Positions 1-11,580 of a stretch of DNA of 64,000 nucleotides are shown in pieces. The stretch is taken from assembly GCF_008728515.1 (NCBI RefSeq), contig NC_044984.1:122011349-122075348 (forward strand). Direction: 5' to 3'. Position numbers and translations under genes: made by a program. Position 1 is the first letter of the stretch. Every line of letters starts with the position of its first letter. The DNA comes from Papio anubis (taxonomy: Eukaryota > Chordata > Mammalia > Primates > Cercopithecidae). The notes under the pieces are model-generated. The model saw only the letters and a program-made list of their open reading frames with translations. It searched no databases and had not been told where the DNA came from.

Positions 1-230
1 GTCTCAGCAAACTTCAAGCGTACACTATATTATTGTTAACTGTAGTCACCTTGCTGCACAGTGGGTCTCCAGAACTGATTCATCTTATAACTGAAAATTT
101 GCACCTTTTGGCCAAGCACCTCTTATTTTCCCACACCCAGCTTCTGATAACCACCATGCTATTCCCTGTTTTTAGGAGTTCTACTTTTTAAGATTTCACA
201 TATAAGGAATATCTTATATCATATCTGAAT
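1..230 (-). mobile_element. L1M LINE 3' end fragment (antisense)
   Basis: Reads as the reverse complement of an old L1 3' UTR: the tract resembling 'taactgtagtcacc' followed by 'gttctcc/agaactgattc' and 'cacatataaggaata' occurs in the expected antisense order. The element's 3' end is cut by the window edge, so its tail is not visible. Non-coding relic. Confidence 0.7.
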
Positions 231-304
231 TTGGTAGAAAGTGTTGCTGAAAATTTTAAAGGCTCATGATTCAGTCTTTTGTTGTTGTTGTGTTTAAATT
301 TTCA

Positions 305-560
305 AAGAAGCCAGATACAAAGGGCCATAAATTATGTTATTTCACTTACATGAAATGTTAGACTAGGCAAAGCCACAGAGAGGAGTGACTACTCATGGGT
401 ACGGAGTTTCTTTTGGGGTGATGGAAAAATTCTGAAACTAGGTAATGGTGATGATTGCACAACATTTTGAATGTACTAAATGCCACTGAATTGTACTGTT
501 TAAAACTGCTAAAATGGTAAAATTTATGTTATGCGTATTTTACCATAATTAAAAATAAAG
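305..560 (+). mobile_element. L1M LINE 3' end fragment (sense)
   Basis: Carries the 3' end typical of L1MC/L1MD-like elements: 'gactaggcaaagccacagag', the 'ggtacggagtttcttttggg' block, 'ccactgaattgtac', and a terminal 'tattttaccataattaaaaa'. Orientation is opposite to the piece at 1-230, so the two are separate insertions or a rearranged element. Confidence 0.75.
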
Positions 561-629
561 TAAAAGATTTAATCAGCTAAATAGTATTGAATTGCATTAT
601 CTTGTGAAATAACTACAGGTAAGACTAAA

Positions 630-990
630 ATCTCAACAAATACTTCCCTAATCTAGTCCCATTCCCCAAATTAACCACTGTTTTCATTTTAGCATTTTTG
701 TTAGAATATTTTATCTATCTATTTACATACATACATATGTAGTTGTAAAAAATATGGAATTATTTGGAATATGTGGGTGTTGTAAGGTAAAAGGCATTAT
801 ACTGCATGCATTGGTTTGCGTACCCAAATTAAGTCTTAGAGAACTTTCCAAAGCAGTATAGTAGTTCTTCCTTATATTAAAATATGAGAAAGCTAAATAT
901 TTCTTCACTCTAGATATTTAGTCATTGGCATTAAGCCTTTTTCTATTGATGACCTTTTAGATTGTTTATATTTCCAATTATCCCCCTCAT
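630..990 (-). mobile_element. Degenerate L1M fragment (antisense)
   Basis: Keeps the ordered landmarks of an antisense old L1 3' region: 'taaccactgtt', the 'acatacatacatatgtag' stretch, 'ctttccaaagcagta', 'ctattgatgacc' and 'gtttatatttccaatta'. Highly diverged, so the subfamily is not called. Confidence 0.5.
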
Positions 991-1007
991 TGCAGTCTTT
1001 CAAGTCT

Positions 1008-1034
1008 GTTCTGGTTTGAGGATGAAACCAGAAC
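1008..1034. repeat. Short perfect inverted repeat
   Basis: Ten-base arms gttctggttt (1008-1017) and aaaccagaac (1025-1034) around a 7-base loop. Small enough to arise by chance in AT-rich DNA. It lies just left of the inverted L1. Confidence 0.8.
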
Positions 1035-1091
1035 ATGTCATTTTGTGATGAATTGGTTGCACTCATCACAAGAGCACTATGATTTTAAAAG

Positions 1092-2820
1092 CTGTTATTT
1101 TTTGACTTTTTAATAATGGCCATTCTGACTGGTGTGAGATAGTATCTCATTGTGGTTTTGTTTGCATTTCCCTAATGATTAGAGTAAACATATGAAATGT
1201 TTGTTGACCACACGTATGTCTTCTTTTGAAAGGTGTCTATTTATCCCCTTTGCTAAAATTTTAATGGTGGTGTTTGGTTTTGGCTTGTTAATTTGTTTCA
1301 GTTTCTTACAGAGTCTGGATATTAGACCTTTGTTGAATGCATAGTTTGTGAAAATGTTCTCCCACTGTAGGTTGTCTGTTTACTCTGTTGTAGTTTCTTT
1401 TGTTATGCAGAAACTCTTTAGTTTAATTAAGTCCCATTTGTCAATTTTTGTTTTTGTTGCAATTGCTTTTGGTGTCTTTGTTATGAAATCTTTGCTAGTG
1501 CCTGTGTCCAGAATGGTACTCCTAGGTTATCTTCCAGAGTTTTTATAGTTTTAGGTTTTATATTTAAGTTGTTAATCCATCTTGAGTTGATTTTTGTATA
1601 TGGTATAACAGGGGTCCCCAATCCTCAGGCCATGGGCCAGTACCAGTCTGTGTTAAGAAATGGGGCCATACAGCAGGAGGTGAGTGGCAGGTGAGTGAGT
1701 GAAGCTTCATATGTATTTACAGCCACTCCCCATTGCTCACATTATCGCCTGAGCTCCTCTTGATGACAGCATTAGATTCTTATAGGAGCACAAACCCTAT
1801 TGTGGACTGCATGCTTGAGGGATCTAGGTTGTGCACTCCTTATGAGAGACTAATGCCTTACGATCTGTCACTGCCTCCCACCACCCCCACATGGGACCAT
1901 CTAATTGCAGGAAAACAAACTCAGGGCTCCCATTGATTCTAGGTTATGATAAGTTGTACAATTATTTCATTATATATTACAATCTAATAATAATAGAAAT
2001 AAAGTGCACAATAAATGTAATACTCTTGAATTATCCTGAAACCACTACCACCCCTGGTCCATGGAAAACCTTTCTTCCACGAAACTGGTCCCTAGTGCCA
2101 AAAAGATTAGGGACTGCTGTGGCATAAGGAAGGGGTCCAATTTCAATCTTCTGCATGTGGCTAGCCAATTATCCTAGAACCATTTATTGAATAGGAAGTC
2201 CCTTCTCCACTGCTTGTTTTTGTTGATTTTGTTGAAGACCATATGGTTGCAGGTGTGTGGCATTATTTCTGGGATCTCTATTCTGTTCCGTTGGTCTGTG
2301 TGTCTGTTTTTGTACCTGTACCATACTGTTTTGATTACTGTAGCCTTGTAGTATAGTTAGAAGTTTGGTCATATGATGCCTTCAGCTTTTATTTTTGCTT
2401 AGGATTGCCTTGGATATTCAGGCTTTTTTGTGGTTCTATAGTAATTTAAAAAAAATTTTTTTCTAATTCTGTGAAGAACATCATTGGTAGTTTGATAAGA
2501 ATATCATTGAATCTGTAAATTGCTTTGGGCAGTATAGCCATTTTAACAATATTGATTCTTTCTATCCATGAGCATGGAATGTTTTTCCACTTGTTTGTGT
2601 CATCTCTGATTTCTTTGAACAGTGTTTTGTAATTATTATGGTAAAGACCTTTTACCTCCCTGGTTAGCTGCATTCCTAAGAATTGTATTATTTTTGTAGC
2701 TACTGTGAATGGGATTTTATTATTAATTTGGCTCTCAGCTTGGACCTTGTTGGTGTATAGGAATGCTGCTGACTTTTGTACATTGATTTTGTATCCTGAA
2801 ATTTTGCTGAAGTTGTTTAC
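1092..2820 (-). mobile_element. Inverted 5' arm of an L1P insertion (interrupted by MER1A)
   Basis: Reverse complement of L1 ORF2 sequence, from the region encoding the end of ORF2 at 1092 back to upstream ORF2 at 2820. It belongs with the sense piece 2821-3474. Its left edge (ctgttatttt...) is the complement of the L1 bases lying immediately before the first bases of the sense piece (caggtgctag), with a 3-base overlap. This is the structure expected from twin priming (5' inversion during reverse transcription). MER1A occupies 1609-2119. Reading frames are broken, so no ORF2 protein is predicted. Confidence 0.85.
1609..2119 (+). mobile_element. MER1A (hAT-Charlie non-autonomous DNA transposon)
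   Basis: 511 bp bounded by terminal inverted repeats (starts caggggtccccaa, ends ...ggactgctg). It keeps recognisable MER1 internal blocks such as 'ccgcctgagctcc' (here 'cgcctgagctcc') and 'gagggatctaggttg'. The length fits MER1A (about 527 bp) rather than MER1B (about 337 bp). An 8-bp target duplication flanks it: tggtataa at 1601-1608 and tggcataa at 2120-2127, one mismatch. The L1 reads straight through once this block is removed. Confidence 0.93.
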
Positions 2821-3474
2821 CAGGTGCTAGTAAGATTGCAGAGAATACGGAACACTTATATACTGCTGGTGGTAATGTAAATTAGTTCAGCCACTATGGA
2901 AAGCAGTTTGGCGATTTCTCAAAGAATCTAAACAGAATATCCATTATTTCATTATTGAGTATATACCCAAAGGAATATAAATTATTCTACCATAAAGACA
3001 CATGCATGGGTATGTTCATGGCAGCACTAGTCACAACGGCAAAGACATGGGATCAACATAAATGCCGTCAATGGTAGACTGGATAAAGAAAATGTGTGGT
3101 AAATATACACTATGGGATACTATGCAGCCATAAAAAAGAATGATATTATGTTCTTTACAGGAACATGGATGGAGCTGGATGCCATTGTCCTAAATGAACT
3201 AAGGCAGGAACAGAAAACCAAATACTGCATGCTCTCACTTATAAATAGTAGCTAAAAAACGAGAACACATGGGCACAAAGAGAGGAACAACAGACACTAG
3301 GACCTACATGAGGGTGGAGGGCAGGAAGAGGGTGAAGATAGAAACACTACCTATTGGGTACTATGCTTTTTACCTAGGTGGCAGAATAATCTGTACACCA
3401 AACCCCCGTGACATACAATTTGCCTAAAAAACCTGCACACCTATCTCTGAACCTAAACTAAAAGTTAAAATTCA
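2821..3474 (+). mobile_element. Sense 3' arm of the 5'-inverted L1P insertion
   Basis: Sense L1 from the last part of ORF2 (block 'gagtatatacccaaagg' near 2957) through the 3' UTR to the tail 'aaaagttaaaa'. The UTR ending 'aataatctgtacaccaaacc' resembles L1PB/early L1PA elements. A target-site duplication could not be identified by eye. Confidence 0.85.
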
Positions 3475-4990
3475 GAAGATAAATTTGGTCTGATGGAAAG
3501 TGTGTGTGATTGATTAACAATGTCTGCCTTGAGTGCAGGCATTGAGTGGATAGCAGGTGTGTCATGGTCTTGCTTTCTTGGATCTGAATTGTATGATGGA
3601 ATTAGCCAAATTTCGTGCTCCTTTCAAATTTCCAGTGACCTCTGAAATATAGAACTTTGACTCCCATGGGTTGATAAATCTTCATCGTGATTAAGAACAG
3701 TACTGTTTCACATTATGTAGTGTGATTAGTTTTTATTTATTAGGACAAGAAATAGATTTCCATATCTTCAAAAGTTATCTTTAATTATCTCTAACTTTGT
3801 AAGATCTTATAATATGCCTCCCAAAGCAACATCGTCAGTATTGTTTGAAGCTGTGAACCCCAGGGTAGCCTGCTTGAAAGCCGTTAGCTTCCAGAGTGAA
3901 CTTGAGGCAAGTAGATGCTGCATGCTTTTGCATAAAGTGAAGGAGCAAGGTATTTTGCAAACAGATGTCCTCATAGTTATGTACCGATTGTTCTAACTAG
4001 TTGATCATCATGTCCCCACCCGAAAGAAGCAATTGCAGATTTCAAGGAGAATGCATGCCCAGTGAATACACTGTGCAGATGACCAGAAATCACCATCTTT
4101 CTTGGATAAGATGAAAGCCAGACACTTTATAAATGAGGTTGTATGCACTTGCTGCTGAGAGAGTGGCCACCCTTCCAAGGTGCCTGATGCAAGGCGGCCA
4201 CCCACAGCTGAGTGTTATGGCCGATGACACTGACAAGCATCTTCAGTTAGCCTATTACTACGATTGCCAGATAACAGCATTTATATGTTATGACATCTCC
4301 TAGCACACATTCAGAAATATAGAAGTACAAAAGGATTGATCCCAGACAGCAGACTTTTACTACTAAATGTAAAAGAAGAGGGAGAAATAAAAGATAAAGG
4401 TATTTCATTCAATTGACCTGCATCTCATCAAAGTTCAAGAACGAACTGATGTTTACCAGCCATGAACAGAATTCTGGGTGTTTCTGTGGCAAGAATAGGT
4501 CATGACAAACTTTTAGAGATCTGTCAACACCATTAATATTTATGATATACTTCAAAAGCAGCTATTGCAGTCACCTCCACAGCAGACTTGTAAACTGGAA
4601 CCATTCTGTTTTGTTCAGTGATGAGTGCTGAATGACGGGGAGAGGGATGATGGGAGGGTGCTTGGCTGCTGTTTTGTAGCCCTTACAGGTGGGAATATCC
4701 CCAGCTTGCTGTATTCTCAGACAATAAGGTCCTCTGGAAAAATAAGCACCATCCCTGTTGTTGGGTGAACTGGTTATTTATCACAACATGAAGTCATGAA
4801 TACCAAGTTGTCTATGAGAGACACGACAAAGGATTGCTTCTAAATTTCTGCTCCCCACCCCTCCAATTCTGAGACACTTGCTCGGAAATGCCAGAGCATA
4901 CTCTTTGCCTTCAAGAGACTTTATTGACTTCTATGCTGCTGAACACAGATGATGAATGTAGCTCTGTGTCCATCTTGCTAGTCTTCAATT
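3475..4990. other. No gene recognised; apparently unique sequence
   Basis: I see no recognisable repeat or gene. A 60-codon plus-strand frame at 3814-3996 starts MPPKATSSVLFEAV and then hits stops in all continuations. It matches nothing I recognise and I do not call it a gene. An unidentified old retrocopy cannot be excluded. Confidence 0.4.
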
Positions 4991-4994
4991 TCCT

Positions 4995-5220
4995 TAGAAG
5001 CATAATAATATAATGTGTTCAGACTGCCTGAGTTCAAATTCCAGCTCTCTTTTGACTAGCGGTAAAACCTAGACAATTTTCTTAGGATTATGTGACCTTA
5101 GGCTCTTTATCTGTAATGGGTAAAACAAATCCTACCCCAAACACCTTCACCGGGGTATTTTGAAAGATTGAAAGTATTTAATTCACAAAATACTAGGTGC
5201 ACAGTAAGAGAATGGAAATG
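4995..5220 (+). repeat. MIR SINE (sense)
   Basis: Shows the MIR core order: 'gttcaaattccagctct', 'gtgacctta', 'ctctttatctgtaatgggtaaaa', and a tail near 'ctaggtgcacagtaag'. Well diverged, as expected for a mammal-wide SINE. Confidence 0.7.
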
Positions 5221-5440
5221 AATGATTCCCTTCATTTTAGGCCTATATGTTTTAAAAGAGGGAGAGAAGGAGACATTTAAGAAAATTGATATTCAAGATG
5301 ATTAAGAGAAGAATGTCTGGAGCACTGACCAATCAGAGCAGACACCAGCTCCAAGCACATGGCCCAGGCTGAGTATAGCTGCTGTGTCTGCATCACCGTG
5401 CCTCCAAGAGGTGCAGGAACAAGTTGCTACATACGTCCTT

Positions 5441-5890
5441 TGTGAAAGGAAAACAAATCTTGGGGTCCCAAAATCACTAAGCTAAAGGGAAAAGTCAAGC
5501 TGGGAACTGCTCTGGGCAGACCTGCCTCCCATTCTATTCAAAGTCACCCCTCTGCTTACTGAGATAAATGGATATCTAATTGCCTCCTTTGGAGAGGCTA
5601 ATCAGAAACTCAAAAGAACGCAACCATTTGTCTCTTACCTACCTATGACCTGGAAGCCTCCTCACCGCTTTGAGTTGTCCTGCCTTTTCCAGAATGAGCC
5701 AATGTGTATCTTACATATGTTGATTGATGTCTCATGTCTCCCTAAAATGTATAAAACCAAACTGTGCTCTCACCACCTTGGCCAAATGTTGTCGGGACCT
5801 CCTGAGCCTGTGTCACGGGTGTGTCTTCAACTCTGGCAAAATAAACTTTCTAAATTAACTGAGGCCTGTCTCAGATATTCGGGGTTCATA
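5441..5890 (+). mobile_element. Solo LTR of an ERV1-type endogenous retrovirus
   Basis: 450-bp LTR beginning TGTGAAAGG and ending TTCATA (a decayed CA end), flanked by a perfect 4-bp target duplication cctt (5437-5440 and 5891-5894). Four-base duplications are typical of gammaretrovirus-like ERVs. It has a TATA-like tataaaacc near 5750 and an aataaa poly(A) signal near 5842. No gag, pol or env lies beside it, so it is a solo LTR. It is of the same family as the minus-strand LTR at 57147-57755 (shared block 'tccctaaaatgtataaa'). Family name not assigned. Confidence 0.85.
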
Positions 5891-6049
5891 CCTTGCATAG
5901 TATATTCCCGATTCTAGCGTTTGTTAGTGGCTTTTATTAAAACCTATTCTCAAGAAGATATTTAAAATTATGTTAAGCTCTTTCTCTCTACTGCAAATCT
6001 CTGACAAATAGTCATATTTGTTATATAAATATGTGTATATGTATACTTA

Positions 6050-6492
6050 TTAATATATTGGCATGCCATACAATTCACCTATTTTCAATGTTCACCTATT
6101 CAGTGATTTTTATTACATTCACAGAGTTGTACAATCATCACTGCTACCAATTTTACAACATTTTCATCATTGTGAAACCTTGTACCTATTTCCCCCCAAC
6201 CCTCCATCCTCCACTGTTGCTAGGCCCAGGAAACCACTAATCTATTTTCTGTCTCTGTATATTTGCCAGTTCCAAACATTTCACATCAATGGAATCAAAC
6301 CATCTGTGGCTTATATGTCTAACTTCTTGCATAATGTTTTATGTCTGACTTAGCATAATGCTTTCAGGGCTCATCCGTGTTGCGGCATGTATTGGTGCTT
6401 CCTTTTTTTTCATGGATAAATCCTATTCCTTTATGGGATGCACATTTTATGTTTTCACTCGTTGGCTGATGGACACTTACTGTCGTCAACCT
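6050..6492 (-). mobile_element. L1M LINE 3' fragment (antisense)
   Basis: Antisense L1MC/L1MD-like 3' region: 'catacaattcaccta', 'acagagttgtacaatcatca', 'ggcccaggaaaccactaatc', 'ttagcataatg', 'gttggctgatggacactta'. No coding capacity. Confidence 0.75.
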
Positions 6493-7428
6493 TGAGGTGA
6501 TGTCTGCCCTGCTCGCCAGCACTCAGCCATTCATCTGACCCTCCCTGCTTGTGGATTTCATGCTGGATTACACTCTTTACTCCCCTCCACTTTCCCCACC
6601 TCCCCAGCCCACCAGCAGCATGTGAATAAATTCAGTCTCCTTGCCGGAGTCTCCCCGTCCACCAGCTCAGTGATGGTCACATGGAGGCTTGCAGCCTTAA
6701 AGGTGCATTAGCTTCCATCATCCAACACCATTGCCAACTCCTTGGAGATATAAGGCCCTATGTGTTTTGGTAATAACTTCAGTTTTTATTAAAAATAATG
6801 CTGCTTATAAAAATTTCAAGATGTGTAGAAGCATGAAAACAAAAAAAATCTCAAATCATAAAATCATTAAAGTTTTTTATTTTAAATATCAGACAATCTT
6901 CATCATTCCAGACATCATTCTAAGCATGAGGTACATGAACAAACCATCAAATGAATGACAATAGTACGTTATAAAATTGCAACTTGTACTCTGAATGCAC
7001 TTTTTGATGAAAATGTGCTAAATTTATTTTTACTTACATTTAACAGGAGACCAAGAATCTGAAGTGACATTACTCAACTACAAACAAAGTCTAACTGACT
7101 ACAGTAGATATGGGTTTTGAGAAATATTTCATTAAGGGTACAAAAAGTGTTTATGCTAAAAAGCAATTCAATTTCTAGAGTCATTGTTATAATTGTTATT
7201 GATGCTATTATTGTTTAAAATTCCATGATTTAATTTTAGTTATAATAGTATGGATGGGCTCTCTTTTTTAAAAGATGAAGGAGTTGGCAGTCTTCCCACT
7301 TCTTTTACCCTATGTCTTCATTAGTTGCATTAATTGTTTAACATTTGGAATATTTGCCTGCTGTGGTGGAATCCTAGCTTTTGCAGTCATTTAGTCTTGT
7401 GTCTGTATTTATCCTATACGAAGCTCAC
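6493..7428. other. No gene recognised
   Basis: 6493-6730 is moderately GC-rich and unique-looking. 6730-7428 is AT-rich with no clear repeat signature. Open frames here are short and not convincing. Confidence 0.4.
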
Positions 7429-7789
7429 TGTATTAGTTTGTTCTCATGCTGCTATGAAGAAATGCCTCAGACTAGGTAATTTATAAAGGAATAAGGATTA
7501 ATTGACTCACAGTTCCTCATGGCTGGGGAGGCCTCAAGAAATGTACAATCATGGCAGAAGGAACCTGTTTACAGGGTAGCAGGAGAGAGAATGAGTATCA
7601 ACTGAAAGAGGAAGCCCCTTATAAAACCATCAGATCTCGTGAGGACTCACTCACTATCACTAGAACAGCATGGAGGGAACCAACCCCATGATTTAATTAT
7701 CTCCTAGTGCTTCCTCCCACAACATGTGGGGATTATGGGAACTACAATTCAAGATGATATTTGGGTGGGGACACAGCCAAACCATATCA
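7429..7789 (-). mobile_element. Solo THE1/MST LTR (ERVL-MaLR)
   Basis: 361-bp LTR in antisense, opening tgtattagtttg and closing gccaaaccatatca, flanked by a perfect 5-bp target duplication ctcac (7424-7428 and 7790-7794). Internal blocks 'gactcacagttcc', 'cagatctcgtgag' and 'atttgggtggggacacag' are diagnostic of the THE1/MST group. No internal region remains. Confidence 0.93.
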
Positions 7790-8204
7790 CTCACCTTGTC
7801 TCACATTCATCTGCTTCTGCTTCTCTTCTTCCCAAAATGCTTTGGTGGTGTTGATCTGTTGATGGTTGGTTTTAACTTTCTTATTATTTTCCATCATTTT
7901 AATATAATCATGGAGGAGAAGAAGGGACTTTACTCTGTGATCAGTCTGCAGAATTCAATGGGGAAGTCCTACTCTGCCTTATAAACTACAAGCTGCTGTG
8001 CAGCTCTAAGGAACAGTCAGTCATTTTCTCATCAAGTGTTGACTGAGACCTGTGCCCCAGGCTCTGGGATTCTGGCTGGACCTGAGCAATGAACAGTGCC
8101 CAGAGCTCAGTTCTGTGACCTCAACAGGGCTTTAGGAAGTGTGTTCTGCCCAGTTACAGACTTTTCCTACTTTCCTAAGGACATCGCTTTAATAGGAAAC
8201 AAGG

Positions 8205-8770
8205 GATTTCATTCTGGATATCTACGGCTGCATAATAAACTACCACAAAACTTAGTAGCTTAAAACAAGCACAATCATTTATTTAGTTCATGCGTCTTCA
8301 ATTTGAGGTGAATGATGGGCATGGATGTTTTTCTGCTTTACAAGACGTGAGGCCGCAGCTAGGAACATGAGACAGTTGTGGGAGGTAGGAATGACCTCAT
8401 AGTCAGGGCTGAAGTCATCTGAAAGGTCATTTGCTCACATGTCTGGCTGTTGGTTGTCAACCAGTACCATTGGCCAGACGCCTACATGTGGCGTCCTCAT
8501 GTGGTGTGGGGTCCCTCACAGAATGGCGGCCATATCTCAAGAGTGAGGGTCCCAAGTGGGACCCAGTGGAAGTTGTGTTTCCTCTTGTGATCTCACCTCA
8601 CATGTTACATAGAATAATTTGTATTATGGTCCCAGATCTACCAAGTTCAAGAGAAATGAAATGTAGACCTCACTTTGGGATGGGAAGAGCATTAATGTCA
8701 CATCAAGATAATATAAAATGTGTCTTTATAGCCTTTTTGGTAAATACAATCTACCTCAGGTTTTACTCCA
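8205..8770 (-). mobile_element. MLT1-type LTR (ERVL-MaLR), antisense
   Basis: Opens with 'ggctgcataataaactacc', then 'aaaacttagtagcttaaaac', the antisense signature of older MLT1 LTRs. It continues through 'cacatgtctggctgttgg' and closes near 'aatctacctcagg'. No target duplication seen, consistent with age. Confidence 0.7.
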
Positions 8771-8774
8771 CAAT

Positions 8775-10090
8775 TAAATAGCAAGCTTAAGACCCTGAGA
8801 TCCTTGAGGAAAATAACCTGTTCAAAATTACATGAAGAAAACTAGAGTTTTTAATTGACAGCAGAAAAGGAGCAAGAAAAATTGCAAGAGACCATGCAAG
8901 GGGCCTCTGTGGACCTTGGGACTGACTTGGTAACCTTTCCTGATCTCCCCAGAATTATCACTACCTCTGGAAAATATTTACCTTTGGCCGATGAGGCAGC
9001 TCATTCATAGCTGATGATGATAAGGTCCTGATCTCTCTCCAGGGGACGGGAGCTTGCAGATGGAGGCAGTTACTCAGCACAATGAGCTGCCCAGGCAGTA
9101 GAAAACCTAATGGGACAGAACACAGTCTGATTTCTGAGAGAGCTATGCAGCAACCTCGTGATTTTCACATCCGATCAGAGTTCCCATTTGGATGTCCCCT
9201 GTGGGCTGTTCAGAACTCCTGTTTAAGAGGCAGCTTTGTGAAGCAGGTTCGCTTTTGCAGGGAGAGGGGCTGTGTCTGGCTATGCAAGGCTGCCTTTGTT
9301 ATCTGCTTGTCAGAGGTCAGCTTTGCCCTGATTGTGCTGTCCTTCTGACCTACCAAGGCACAGGGTGTCTTGAACAGAGTCCCCCAAACTGAGGCCATAT
9401 CTGCGTGCTTCTTCATTGCAAGGTGACACCAAACTGATAAAGACAGAAGTGAGATAAAGCTAAAATGAAACTGTTATAAATGCAGAGAAGACATCACCTG
9501 GAAGAAAAATAGAAATTTGAATTCCAAAATGGAAAGCTTGAATGGAAAGAATGCCCACCTGCGTCTTTACCCTTGGTCACCTGTGGTGTCATTTGCCTCC
9601 CAATGCCAGCCATGGGGTTCTAAGGTCACACAACTCCCATGATGCCTGGCACAGAGCCAAGGACACACAGGTCAAAGGTCCTGAAAATGTCTCCAGGAAA
9701 CTAGGTTTCTAAAGTGAATGTGTGCATAGTCTGGGGGGGAGAGGGGAGAGGGGAGAGGGAGGGGAGCCTGGGGAACTGGAAGGCTGCTTTCCGACTAACA
9801 AGGGCACCACGACTCAGCCCCACCCAGCTTCTGTCATGTGGGTGTGTGCAAATAGTACGGGAGACTTACCAAGACTGCAAGACCAGTCTGAAAGCTCCAT
9901 TTTCTTCATTGTGAAATCTTTATGCTTTAAAACATCAGCCCGAGTCCATAAATAATAAATAAAGAACTTTGGAAGAATCATTGCTGTTCAGGTCCTTGTT
10001 GGATCCGAAGCATTGGGAGGGAAGAGATCATCGTATCTTTTTCATCTGTGTAGCCTAAAGAGTGCCTGGTACACATGAGTGTGCAACACA
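8775..10090. other. No gene recognised; includes a G-rich run
   Basis: Unique-looking sequence without a named repeat. Several overlapping short frames exist near 9080-9420 on both strands, but none resembles a known protein or has clear splice context. The G-rich run at 9733-9773 is listed separately. Confidence 0.4.
9733..9773 (+). other. Potential G-quadruplex motif
   Basis: Six runs of three or more G occur within about 41 bases (9733-9739, 9743-9746, 9750-9753, 9757-9759, 9761-9764, 9770-9773) separated by loops of 1-5 bases. This satisfies the usual four-tract rule on the plus strand with redundancy. Confidence 0.75.
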
Positions 10091-10094
10091 ACAA

Positions 10095-10725
10095 TTTTTA
10101 GCAAACTTTCCAAGGTACGCTATCATCATCTTAATCCAATTTTACAACATTTTTGTCACTCAATAAGACTCCCTCAAACTCTTTTGGAATTAATCCCTGC
10201 TCCCATTCCCAGGCCCTGCCAATCACTAACCTACTTTCTCTATCTAGAATTTCCTTTTATAAATGTGTCATATTGGTGGAATCAGGTGTGTTCTCTTGTG
10301 TCTGGTTTCTTTCACATCATGTTTTCAAGGTTCATCCATGTCATGATCCGTGTTGTATGTAGCATGTGTCAGTGCTTTGTTCCTTTTCACGGCCAAATAA
10401 CATTCCATTGTGGGGATACATGACAGGTTTTTAAATCTATTTATTCGTTGGTGAACATCTAATTGTTTTCACTTCTTGGCTTTGATGAAAAGTGAAGCTA
10501 TGAACATTCCTGTGCAAATGTGTGCACTGATGGTTTTCGTTTGTCTTGGGTAGATACCTATGAGTGGAATTGCTGAGTCATTTGGTAAATAGCCGTGTAA
10601 TGTTTTCAGAAACAGATAAACTCTCCTCACGGCAATGATAAGCGTTTCTGTTTTTCCACACCCTTGACAACACTGGTTAATGTCTTCCCATTAGAACAGT
10701 TTTAAGGTGTTTTTGTGGTATTCCT
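10095..10725 (-). mobile_element. Old L1 (L1M) fragment, antisense
   Basis: Degenerate antisense L1 3' region: 'ccctgccaatcactaacc', 'ttcaaggttcatccatgt', 'aataacattccattgtgg', 'tatgagtggaattgctgag', 'ccacacccttgacaacac', in the order expected of an antisense L1M/L1ME. Subfamily not called. Confidence 0.65.
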
Positions 10726-10814
10726 GGAAGTGGTGAGAGCTTTATGGAAAGTGAAAAAGGGGCTGTTTTTGCTGATATATGAACCAGGCTACCTTAATCT
10801 GCTAAGTTATTATG

Positions 10815-10830
10815 TTTGCACCAACCTAAT
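10815..10830. repeat. Possible mariner/MADE1 terminal remnant
   Basis: The string tttgcaccaacctaa followed by TA matches the terminal inverted repeat of MADE1 but has no partner end nearby. It may be a half-deleted element or a coincidence. Confidence 0.35.
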
Positions 10831-10939
10831 AGGTTCTGTCAGGTGTGGGTGGAGACAGTGAGGATCTGCTCAGTTGGTTACTGAGACATTCAGCAGGAGA
10901 GCTGAACTAGCCTGGGAGTGAGCTAAAAGGAAGTATACT

Positions 10940-11580
10940 AGAGACTCAGCATTTCCACTCCTAGGCTTTTATCCCACAGATAGTCTAAATTACAAGGACA
11001 AAGATGTGCCTCTCCAATAATATACATCACAGCATTATTCTTTTTTTTTTGTTTTTTTGTTTTCTTTTGAGACGGAATCTAGCTCTGTCACCCAGGCTGG
11101 AGTGCAGTGGCGCAATCTCGGCTCACTGAAAGCTCCACCTCCTGGGTTCATGCCATTCTCCTGCCTCAGCCTCCTGAGTAGCTGGGACTACAGGCATCCG
11201 CCACCACGCCCGGCTAATTTTTTGTATTTTTAGTAGAGACGGGGTTTCACCGTGTTAGCCAGGATGGTCTCGATCTCCTGACCTCGTGATCCACCCGCCT
11301 CGGCCTCCCAAAGCGCTGGGATTACAAGGGTGAGCCACCGCGCCCAGCTAGCATTATTCTTTGTAGCAAATTTGGAAACAACCAAAATTTCTACCTTTAT
11401 GAGACATCTTGGGTAAAATATGGAATAAGTAATCATACACCAGTACAATGGTTACTAAAAATGAGATAGAGTATTCTCTCTATTGATATGGAACATCCAC
11501 CAATATATTTTGCTCAAGTGGAAACCAAAGTGCAAACCACTTTGTTTCATATGCTGCTGTTTGTGTAAAAGGTAGGCTAT
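10940..11580 (+). mobile_element. L1M fragment (sense), split by AluY
   Basis: Sense L1 resumes on both sides of the Alu: 'catttccactcctaggcttt' and 'cacagcattattc' before it, 'ttggaaacaacc' and 'tgctgtttgtgtaaaaggta' after it. Removing 11041-11349 and one duplication restores continuity. Confidence 0.65.
11041..11349 (-). mobile_element. AluY (antisense)
   Basis: Full-length Alu, poly-T first, with AluY-like positions ('gttagccaggatggtctcg', 'cctgacctcgtgatccaccc'). A perfect 10-bp target duplication agcattattc lies at 11031-11040 and 11350-11359. It lacks the monkey-specific variants seen at 42421, so it is probably an older catarrhine AluY. Confidence 0.93.
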
